Origin: Onchidella celtica
Lineage: Eukaryota; Mollusca; Gastropoda; Systellommatophora; Onchidiidae
DNA: 64,000 nt
Direction of reading: 5' to 3'
NCBI GenBank assembly: GCA_963931925.1
Contig: OZ007582.1
Location: 23,149,224 to 23,213,223, forward strand
The notes below the pieces were generated by a model. The model ran no database searches. It was given only the letters and a program-made list of their open reading frames with translations, and had not been told where the DNA came from. The position numbers were made by a program, and so were the translations under genes. Of the stretch, positions 48,901-60,900 are shown in pieces (positions within the stretch are counted from its first letter, which is position 1; every line of letters starts with the position of its first letter).

Positions 48901-51900
48901 AATGATTTACCGATCAGTTGCGACCCTCCGACTAAAGCAGAGATTAATGATGCCATAAAGCAGTTAAATCGAGGCAAGGCAGCTGGACCAGATCAGATCC
49001 CACCAGAGGCGCTGAAGGCAGATGCTGCTGGGGCTGCAGAGGGTCTGCACTCGCTATTCTCGAGGATTTGGATCGGAGGCAAGTTTCCAAAGGACTGGAA
49101 GGAAGGACACCTCGTGAAGCTTCCAAAAAAAGGGGACCTCAGCAATTGTAGTAACTACAGAGGAATCACACTTCTCTCCATCCCAGGAAAGGTTTTCAAC
49201 CGGATTATTCTCAAGCGAATACAGAATGCAACAGACCCAAAACTTCGTGAGGAGCAAGCTGGTTTCAGGAGTAATCGATCAACCACCAACCAGATCGCCA
49301 CGCTGAGAATCATAGTAGAGCAGTCGCTAGAGTGGAACTCCCAACTGATAGTGAACTTCCTTGACTACGAGAAGGCCTTTGATAGCATCGATAGAGAAAC
49401 ACTGTGGAGAATATTGAGACATTATGGAATCCCAGAGAAGATGGTGAACCTTATCAAGAGCATGTACGGGGGACAAGTTGCAGAGTCGTACACGATGGCG
49501 AGCTTACTGACAGCTTTGATATCAAGACTGGTGTTAGGCAGGGTTGTTTGCTGTCCCCATTTCTGTTTGTCCTGGTGATTGATTGGCTTATGAAAGAAAC
49601 CACCAGTGGAGGAAGAAATGGCATACAATGGACCCCATGGACACAGCTGGACGATCTAGATTTTGCAGATGACTTGGCACTATTGTCGCACACACACGAC
49701 CAGATGCAAGCAAAGACTACAGCTCTAAACAAAATTTCAGAATCTATTGGATTGAGGATACATCCTGCGAAGTCGAAGGTCCTAAAAATTGTTGCACCCC
49801 CAAGCGCACAAGTCAGAGTAGGAGATCAACCACTGGAAGATGTAGAGTCCTTCTGCTATCTTGGTAGTATCATTGACAATAAGGGAGGAACAGAGGCAGA
49901 AGTCAAAGCACGAATTGGAAAGGCACAGGCAGCTTTTACGTCCTTAAGCAAGATTTGGAGAACCAAGGATATATCTCTAAAAACAAAGCTGAGGATATTC
50001 AACTCGAACGTGAAGTCAGTCCTGTTGTATGGATGTGAGACTTGGAATGCATCCCAGGCCTGCATAAAGAGAATCCAAGTTTTCATCAACAGATGTTTGA
50101 GGAAGCTACTTAAGATCAGATGGACAGACAAGGTCAGCAATGAAATTGTATGGAAAAGAACAAGACAGAGCCCAGTCAGAGAGGAAATTGGTAGGAGGCG
50201 ATGGAGATGGATCGGCCACACTCTCAGGAGGCCAGGAAACAGCATCACGAAGAAGGTATTGGATTGGAATCCCCAGGGCAAGAGATCAAGAGGAGGCCGC
50301 GCGGAACGTGGAGAAGAGCCAGAGAAAATGATGTGCAACGAAGCGGAAAGACTTGGAATAATGTAAAGAGACTGGCCCGTGATAGAGAGGGATGGAAAGT
50401 GTTTGTTGGTGGCCTATACCCTGATCCAGGGTGAGAAAGGCAATGATGATGATGATGAAAAGAATAGGTTTTGGGGAGTTTGTTTTGATACAGATAGAAT
50501 GGCGAAACATTCCAAATGTGACTGCTAAAGTAGTTCATTTATATAGCATGTGACCAACAACATTACTTTTTGTTATGTTTCACTCATGGTGGTACCAAGT
50601 GTTGCCCAGGACAAAGGTTCTCCTGCCTCTCTCTATCTCCAGATCTCTTTTTCTCTCTGTCTCTCTCAGATGGGTTCTATTAAGTCAGATCTGCCCCTAT
50701 TTTCTTTACACTTATGGTTTTCCTTGCACGCATAGAAATGGTTCTGAATTGAATACTTGTCAAATACAATCTCTCATACCCATCATGGAAACTTCAAAGC
50801 AAAATGTGTGAACAGTTGTTTTTCTAAAAATTCGCAGATGGTAGGTGGGGGTCCAAATTTTTAAAGAAACATCTTCAACCTCTAAATAAACTGTTGAAAA
50901 ATTCATGGGAATCTTTGAAAAACTGAGTTCTCCATGCACGGCACTAGTTTTGGAATTTATAGTATGAGATTTTGTTTTAGGTAGACATCTTCTTTGCTCA
51001 TTGATCACATACATTTACATATCACCATGGCAGCAACATATATATCACTGACCCTATCAAACATTGCACAAATATATTCACACAACTGCCGATGACAACT
51101 CTCCTTTGCCTAAATACTCTGTGAACTTTGTAAGAAAGGAATTTCATTTTCTCTACTGATTAAGGGTACAGTATTTTTATTTCTAAAAACTAGATGAGGT
51201 TCCCGGCATTATCCGGGATAAACCTGTGAACCCTCCATTCTCTCTCTCTCTTTTTTTTGGGGTCCAGAAAGTTTCCCATATCGACAGTCATACTACAGAT
51301 TTCATGCGCACCAGAGCACTACGTGCTTATTTCTGGTAGGGAAATTGCGCGCACCAAATTGAACGCATATTAATACATCGTTTCCGGTGCGGTGGGCTTA
51401 CTACAGGGAGCCAAAACAAAGATCATTGTATTTTACATTTTTACAACTTTTTTATTCAAAAATACCCGAAACTTGAATCAACACAATCGGTCGATACAAA
51501 AGCGATTAGCCTGGATTAGTTGACACTTTGGAAAATTAACTTTATAATTGTTGAAACTGTCATATAGGTTGTAGCGCCGAGCAAAAAAATTGCCAAAATT
51601 GCGCCACAATGAATTACTCCCGCCACTATTTTTTTTTATAAGAAGATGAATTTAAGATCACGAACGCATCTCAGATAAAACAGTTTTTTCCTCCGCTATA
51701 AAGTCAGGTGCTTCACACCAGTGCCATTTCATGAAAGGACCAGTGGTGTTTTGATTTAATTTCATTTTTCTCTGCTACCTAGGCCACTGCAGCAGAAGAA
51801 AGTGCGTCTATCCTTTCTACCATCACTATCTGGTGGACCACTAAGTAAGTCAATGATATTCAGTTCTGTTATTGTTCAGATTTTGATCCCAAAAAGACAT

Positions 51901-54900
51901 GTAATATCTGATTTTGCTCCTTTAGCCAGCAACATATTACTCAGTCCTTGTCTCTGTGATGGAATTTAAGAGAAAAAAAAAAAAAAAAACGCAGAAAATC
52001 CGGGGGGGGGGGGGGGGGGGTGTCACAGCAACACTTGGAACAAAGTTAAAACATGGCCAAAAAAAAAAAAAAGTGCATACACACTATCAACTTGAGTATG
52101 TCCTCCCATATGTCCCCTGCACAATGAAGGGGTTAAAAATCAAATTTACATTTTTTGCTTCCGTTCATGCAACTGTAAGCATACAAATGTTTTACTCAAA
52201 GTAACTGTTAAGTATTTTACTAATTGTAAAGAGGAAGATTTCTGACTGAGGCAATGACTGGCTGGAAAAAAATGATTCTTTAATGTCAAAAGCAAAGTAA
52301 AAGCGCAATCAAACTTTCATAGAAATCCAACCGTCAGTTTTTGTGAAAATGGACAATATGGCGCACAGCAACGTTTACAGATTGTAGTCAGATTTATTTC
52401 TTGATTCTCAGTGTGTGATGGACCTTGGCGGATATTTTCAAGTAACCAGATGGACTAAGTGATAGAGACAGAAATCGTATCCATAGTGTGGTCTTCAAAA
52501 TTTTAATGGGATATTAGCATGTCTAACAATATTTAGTAGTTTCCTCCAGGCCATATGCAACATATCCAGGGTGTCTCTGCAAAATGTATACAACATTGTG
52601 AATATTGATTACTTCAGTATCAATGAAGATACATCAAAGATTTATAATTCAAATTAAACAGGACAGATGTGGAAATAATTATTTGAGTTGTCTCACATGT
52701 TCTAACTGATAGCTGTTTGCGGCTAGATATTGATGATAATGCAATTTAATGGAATTGGAAACAACATTTAACACTTGTGTATACATTTTTCTGAGACAGC
52801 CCATAACAGTTGCATATACATGAAATGTTATGGCATGCACCACAAATGTTTCCTCCATCCTGAGATTTTGTGTCAGGCAGATTGTTTAAGGCCAACTTAG
52901 TTTAATCCTGTATATCATTCGTAGCTTTTTAATATGATGCAAATGTCATTTCAGTTTGGTTATAAAAGGTTACAAAAAGCCTTTGACAGAAGAGGACATC
53001 TATCCCTTGAACACAAGTGAGAAAGCTTCTACGGTGGTGCCAGCTTTTCTTCATAATTTAGCAGACCATACCAAACTGTAAGTTTTTTCACACCAGCACT
53101 TTGAATTCCACCATTAGTTAAGTCTTGCTTGAGTTTCTGTTTAGGCTTTATTGGCACTCACAAAAGCTGTCAGATTAAAGAAAAAGACTGTGTGCCAAAG
53201 ATGATTTTTTTTTAATGAGGATTCCCCCCTCCCCCCCCCCCCCCCCCCCCTAAATTTCACCTTCTGCTCCTCTTTATTCTTTATTCAGTTTCCATTTTGT
53301 AATGACCAGAACATACTATCTGTCATACAATATTATTACCCAGATAAAAATATGGAACACATTTCATTCTATAAAATATTGCTAAAAAAATTCATTTGGC
53401 CCAGATTGGCATACATGGCATTTGTCTCTGACAAGGCAGCATGGACTGGGACAGTATTGCCCCAACATGGTTTGTTAACAAAATCAATCTGCTGAAATAT
53501 CAAGTGAGGTAAAATCATTAAGCTTACAAATTGTTGTCCATATCTACATACTGGCAGTATCAATTATTGTGGTGGAAGTGAGTTATGGCTACCTTGTCAT
53601 AGCTCATGGTTAGATCTGTGTTTTTATAAAATGATGTATCAATATCTTAAAAAATTTTTTAATTTCAAAAACATTTTTGCCATAGCCTAGGGAAACAAAA
53701 ATGACCAAAACTTTGAAATGCTCTCCTGTAGATATAGAGCGAGAAAATTGTTGATATGTCAATGTGTGAAATGGATGACGAAATACAATTTCACAGTAAA
53801 CATATACCATCAACAGTGATAAAACAAAATGAAATAGTTTATAGTGATACAGCCACAAAAGCACCTCAGAAGAGGCAAAATAGGTCAAATCTCAATATTC
53901 AAGCCCTGTGAGGAGGATCAGTATTTTCCAAGTGGTAAGAAACTCCTCAGGTGGAGTGAGGCAGATGACAATCTTCAGAGGAAGAGAGGATTCTTTCATG
54001 AGATGTTTTGGCTTTTAACTTCCTGACATCTTCTAGAACCCCGGCCACACCTGTCACCCACATTTTTTTTTTTTTGGTCACCAGGCTCTTCTTTGGGTTT
54101 GAACTGGTACCACTGGTTCCTGGCGCAGGTGTCTTATCCATTCTGCCAATAATGCCACTGGTTATATGGTATAATTTTAGGCTATATGAATTTAGAGTTC
54201 ATTTCTTTTACACCAAATCCAGCAGGAAGCATTTTCCGCTGTTGTTGAAATTTCCTTAAGGATACTTCTAATTTTCCAGCCACTTAGATTAAGTTTCTTC
54301 AGAAGAAAGTACATTGTTGAACACGAACAATCCGCTTCCTAGCTCCTACTTCATTTGACTTCATTCCGGCATTCCTTAGATTCCTCAAGAGATTCTGGTA
54401 TTTGGCCACTTTGTATTCATGCTGCTTCTCCATGTTTGTTTCATATAGGACTGTCAATTTGATTAGGACGTATGTTTGAGCTTCCTTCAAACTGAGGTTT
54501 ATGTCTGATCCCATACTGGAAGTCCTTACCAACTCAGGATAGTCGTTCCATCCTTCCAAGTCTGCTGCCACTTCCCAGTCACTGGCTTCATCCAGTAACC
54601 CGTGTACAGGAGAATAGTAAAGTATGTTGGTGCAGGTATAGCTTCACGCCTGGATAAATATCTTTGTTCTGGGTTTGTCAGACTTCTTTGCCTTTTCCAT
54701 TTCTGATACAATGTTCGTTTTCAGAATTTGAAGGACACTATTGGGCCACCTGGCGCATCTTCCACAAGCTAACATGACCTTGTACCCAGAAAGAATATGT
54801 TGTAATGTCTGTTTCCCACCACATAGCGGTCATTCATCGCTGGTCTCTTTGCTCCACGAGTGAGGTTTGTCTCTGTGGGAAGGACATCATATGCAGCATG

Positions 54901-57900
54901 ACTCTGAGGCCAACTTCATAGGTGCCATGTGCCAGATGTCATTCCACGAATATGCTCTTTGCAAGGTGCTTTCCTAGCTTGTCCACTGACCTTGTACTCC
55001 TTGTTGCACTGTTTCCATACTCTGTTTTTCATCTCCTTTGCATTCTTGAAGTACCATGTCTCGCTTTTCTTTAGGCCCTGCTGTGGACATCGGTGGATAT
55101 GAATGCTTGCCTAGTCCTCTTCTGTTCAACTGAGTGGTTCCAATGATTTCGTTTATTTGCAGAGAGTGTTCTACTGCTTTGGCTGCTTCTCTCACATTCC
55201 ACCTTTAGCCTGTTTTCGGTGTAACATCTTCAAGTAATCTTCACCTGAGTGTAGTTAACAGGCACATAGTGATATTACAGTCACTTGCATGCACAAAGTT
55301 ATTTTGGTTGTCCTTTCTTTTTTGTAATGAAATGTTTGTACCACAATGCAGTCAGTCTTGGAAAACTATTTATTTCTACTTGTTTCATTTTCTGCAATAT
55401 GTTTGTTTTCAGTAGGAAAGAGAAACATAGAAAAGAGCTTTCACTGAGGGTACAAACTAAGGCAAGGTATAGTAAAGCTGATGAGAGGGTGGACACCAGC
55501 ACTTATCCTCCTTTGATAGGGGACAACCCAGAAGAGAAAAGTGGGGAGAATCTAGTTGACAATGGAGTGCTCAATTTTGGAGAAACGATGGTGGCTTTTG
55601 AAGATGGGACAGAAAAGAAAGGCCAGCAGGGGCTTGGTGTCTTGCTGTGGAAAGTATGTTAGATTCCCTCAGAATCACAATTTTTTGTTACTTATACATT
55701 TGTTCTTATTCAAATGATGTTCTTAAGTCTCTGGTAAAAAAAAAAATTGCCCATTGGTTTGGTTTGACAAATATATAGCATGTCACATTTTATTTACCTA
55801 GTCTTGCATGGTGTAATAAATTGAAGAGCATTTTTCCTTTCAGATATTCATTCAAAATTAGTGTAAGACGGGGTGTAATTGTTCAGTTAAAATTTGCCGT
55901 AGCCATGTTTATCTGGAAAAACACTCTGCTGTTGTAATGAGCATGTTAAACAGCGGGTTCTTTCTTGTGAATGTATGTTTTTTGGGGGTTTTTTTGCAAC
56001 TCCACCAAAATCTTCTATTTAACTGAATTGGTATTACTTATTATTGCATTTGATAATGTGCTGAAAGAACACTTTCAGCTGTATAAGTTAATGTTGTAAA
56101 TGGTTACATATAACTATTACTTCGGCGATGTAAAAAGTCCATCTCTTGTTTTGAATGTGTGTGTAAAGTTGTAAAATGAATTGATATACAGAATATTAAT
56201 TGTAACTGCCCATGTTTCGTACAGTTTGTATGTATGTTTGTCTCTGTTGGCAGGTTATACTCTCCACATTTATGAAGCACATCATTATATGTTGTCTGCT
56301 GGTGCTGGTGGTTCTAGCCTGTAGCCTGAGCAATCCTATTATCATGAAGTGAGTAAAATCCAATATTCTTATTTGGACACAAGATCGAATAATAAAATGT
56401 GTCACAGTCAAGAGTGTCTCATGCTGTGTGTTTGTTTGGTTTAGGTTAGTTGTTTTTTTGTTTTTTTTCTTCAGGTGTTTGTTGATGGGGTCTATGAGAG
56501 AACAGTGCTGGACTTAGGTAGATTCTAAATCAGATATTAAGAGATTAGATCTGAAAGTACAATGTAATAAATATCACTCAAGGTAAAATGCATAAAATAT
56601 CAAATGATTATTGATTTTAAAAATATCACATGAGGAATTATGGGTGGAACTGATGGAAGGGGAGGGGCTAATAGGGATTTGATGATGTTTGTCATGTGAT
56701 AGAGTTTGAAGCTGTCAAGCCTCTCAAAAGCAAAGTATTTTAATATCAAGAAATATTAACTGAGAAAACAGAACAGTTCTGCAATTTCAGCACTTCTTGA
56801 GAATACAGCATTCACCAATATCGTCACCAGTCCCTAAAACTGTAGAGATCAGTTTTGACTACTTTTTGGAGAAGCAGAAATCTTTTGTATAGCACAACTG
56901 GTCTAGTTATGATGAATTTTTGAAATTTTGCTATTCGATTATTTTTTGGCTTAAGAGACTCTAACCAAGATCATTTGATGCAGCTTTGAAATATGTATGA
57001 AAATCGGTTTTTAAAATTTTTGAGTTACTGCAGTCTTAGGGAACTGAAGATATAGTGTATCCATGTGATGTTCTTGCTGAGTTATTAATAGTGTCCAACT
57101 CTATAGTCTTGAAGTGTGTGTTTAAAAACTTTTTACTAAAAACAGCATCATGTGTGTAGGTTAAAGAAATTTTCAGTTTTAGACCAAACAAGAGAAAAGA
57201 TGCAATGAGAGTACATGATAAAAAATTGTTGATAATTTGTATTTTCAGTATCATTGCATGGATGAGAAGTGTAAAAATATGAAGAGGGTAGGAGATAAGG
57301 ATTTTAATATCTTTTCCCAATATTCTTCAGATTTTTGATTGAGTTCACTTCAAATGAAGGAGAGCAGGAGTGGCATGGCTATTTTTTGGCCAGCATTTTA
57401 TTCATCTTGTCCAGCGTGAGCCACTTGCTGTTTGAATTCTATATGTTCCAAACCAACAAGTTTGCTATGCGAGTAAAATCAGCACTAGTGTCTGCCATTT
57501 ACAGAAAGGTAAGCCCTCAGAATAATTGTGGATACATGGATCATGTCTTTACAGAAAAGTGAGCTCTGGAAATAATTTCTAGTAAATATGGACTGTAAAT
57601 TGAATGTGGAAAGGTTGCTGTGCGACTGAAAATAACACTTGTGTCCATGATCCACCTTTTACAGGAAAGGGAGCTCTCAAAATACATGTAATTTCAAGTA
57701 AACATGGATTGTGTTTTGAATGTGGAAAGAAAATTTACTTCAAAAGTTGCTGTGCGATTGTCTTTCATTTACAGTGTTTATCTCTCAAATTCATTTCTGT
57801 GTTTTGAATGTGAAAAAAAGGTTCAGATTTGCTGCGCAACTGAGAATAGCATTTATGTCACTCATTTACAGAAAGCTCAGTTCTGAAAATAATTTCAGGT

Positions 57901-60900
57901 AAACTAAAATTCAATAAAGTCAACAAACATTGTAGTATAATCAGGGAAGATAGGTCTGTTGATAGTTACTGACATCTTACTTGAATTGTAAAATACTGAT
58001 GCTATAATGTATGGAGACAATGGACTACATGTATCAGGTAGGATAAGCGATTCAAAGAAATCAAAGGCAATTCTGTGTGAAGTTCATCAACTATGGTTCT
58101 CAAAGTCTTGTATCCAACACTGGCGTAAATGGGCTTTTGCTGCCTTTACATTTTTGACCATTTTGATTTCAGATTTTAAGATATTAACAAACATGGCAGG
58201 AATGCAGTGAATGCAATACAGTCAGCTGATTAAACATTATATGTTTTTTATTTTCACATAAAAAGATTAAGAAATGTATTTGTCATACTTTTTGTGGGTC
58301 TCTTAGTGATGTAAAAGTGTCTTTTTGGTTTTCTTCAATCACATAGGACATGAGAAAAATTTATGGATTTCCAATGAGTATCATTGTTTTTGTTCTTGTT
58401 AGGCCTCATCAGTCCACTGCAGGATGTGGCCCTTTTATCAGTGATCTCCATTCTTCTCCGTTTTTCATCCATCGTGTCCATGCCTGACCACCTGTCTGCA
58501 TAATATCATCTCTCCATCGTTTCTCAGTGCGTCCTCTTGTTCTCTTTCCTCTATTAGCCTCCATTCAGTACAATGCTTTGTCCATCTAATATGGCCCACC
58601 CGTTTCCATTTTTGTTGTAGAATAAATTTCGCAATGTTTGTAACCTGGTTTGTCTCCAAAAACCAATGTGAGAGTATTAATATGCATTTATTCAGTAATC
58701 AGCCTGTGGTTGGGGACCATGATGTGAATTTAGCCACCACTGTACAACATAGACAGAAAAAAAAAGTTATAGATAGCAAAAAGTTCATTTTTGTCACATT
58801 TTAGCTTTGCTTCAAGTGGTGCTGCAACCATTTAGATTTTCTGTGATTTATATATTTCATCACTGTGCAACGTAGATCATGTAATTCATCCCTAGGGCTT
58901 GCGCCTGAGTTGTGAGGCAAGACAGTCATGCTCATCAGGGGAGGTCATCCACCTGCTTTCCAAGGATTGTGACTCAATGTGGACTTTGTGTAATGAAGGC
59001 TTTATCCTGATAGAATCGCCAATAGAATTGATTGTTGGATTGGTGCTGGTTTACCACACAGTGGGAGTGGCTATGTTTTCAGGTAGACATCTACTTTTGT
59101 TTTTCAAATCCATGTTCAATTTGGTTTGTGTTTGGTAAATTGCTAATCAAAGGTGTAGAATGAATTCACTTATCTAGTATCATAAAAAAAAACTTGCGAA
59201 AGTCTATACAAACTTTAGACAAGCCTGCAGACTTTATTTGGCAACATAAGTTGCTGAAATTTTGCACAAAAATAAAAAACAATTTGGACTTTTCGCTTTT
59301 ATCGTCAAATACATATTCCCGTTTCCTTTTTTTGACAACTGAAGCCTTTGAAATTATGGAAATATCTAATCTAATCCAATCTTATAAAAAAAAAAAACCC
59401 AGTGGCGGGAGTAATTCATTATGGTGCAATTTTGGCCCTATTTTTTTATCGTGTTTTCTGTGAAAACTCGATGAAATCTTCTTCAAAATGGTAAAAGGTT
59501 TTTGGGCAGGAACCCTGAATCTAGTTTTTCTGGATTTCATTCTTTAACTCATTTGCTACTGCAAGCTGAATATTCAGCTCACCAACTTTTCTTTCGCTAC
59601 AGAAAGCTAAACAGTGATTTTCCAGCACTAATATCCAAGCCAAATTTTTGAAATATCGAATTCTATTCCTGTTCACTGATTTTCCTTTACTTTGATGTAT
59701 AATATGTTATGGCTTGTGTTTATGCTGGGTGTAAGAAAAAACATCTTTAAACCACCCCTAAATTTCAAACTGGATGGTGATTAGAGTTCCCGTCCACACC
59801 CACAAAAGTTACCATTGGGAATGAGTTGATATGAAATTCCTCACAAGTCGTGTGTTGGGAAGAGAAAAATAATGAAAACTTTTTGTAATATGGATACTTT
59901 CCTTCTTAATTCATTTTTCTAAGTATGCAGTTAAAGATCATGGAGATAATTGATACTGTATGTACTGCGTGACTATCATGGAATTGTGGAAGTAAAACAT
60001 GTGCTCCATTTATCAGCTTATAGGACTGATGGTTTATTATTAAATTAAGCATTACTGAGACCCCACAGGTTTCCGTGTGTGTGTGTGTCTTTGTTGTTTT
60101 GTTTAAATAACTTGTTCATTGGCAGTTTATTATGTGTTGTAATCTGTAGGTCTGGCAGCCATGGGACTGCTGTTTGTTCTGAAGGCATTCACAGTGCGCA
60201 AACATGCACAGTATGACCAGGAACTGAGAGAAAATGCTGATGAGCGAATGAAACTGGCATCGCAAGTGTTCAGTGGAATCAAGGTGATGATGACAATGAT
60301 GAAATAATTGAAGAGCATTTTTCCCAAACTGGGTAATTCAAATTTTGCAAGAGATATGGCCCCTTTCAGATAGTCTTTCAAAATTAATGTAAGATGTAGT
60401 GTAAGTGCTCAGTTACAACTTGCTATGTCTCATCTTTTTCCGACGGACATGATGGGACAGCACAAAGCAACTTTTAACTGAACACTTACCCCGTGTCTTA
60501 CACTAATTTTGAAAGACTGTCTGAAAGGGGGTATAACTCTTGCAAAGTTTGACTCACCTAGTTTTGGAAAAACACTCTTCAATTAAGAAAAAAGATTGTA
60601 AGGGATTTTGAAGAGGTATTAGATAGTGATTGATTGAACAAAGCAAACATAGTGGCTGAACCAGGTCTGCTGCCAGATGGAGTCTCTCTAATGGCAATAG
60701 AAAGCATGAAATTAACCATAAAAAAAATAATTAATTTTTGTTTAGACACTTCATTTGGAAAATGTTTTCTGGAATCTTGTAATTTTTTTTGTTTGTGTGT
60801 GTTATGAATCTGAAATAAAATTTATTTTTAGTCTCTTATAAGATTACAAGTTGCTTTGCTCCAAAACTGCAGCTCCAGTTAATTTCAAATTTCTATGCAG

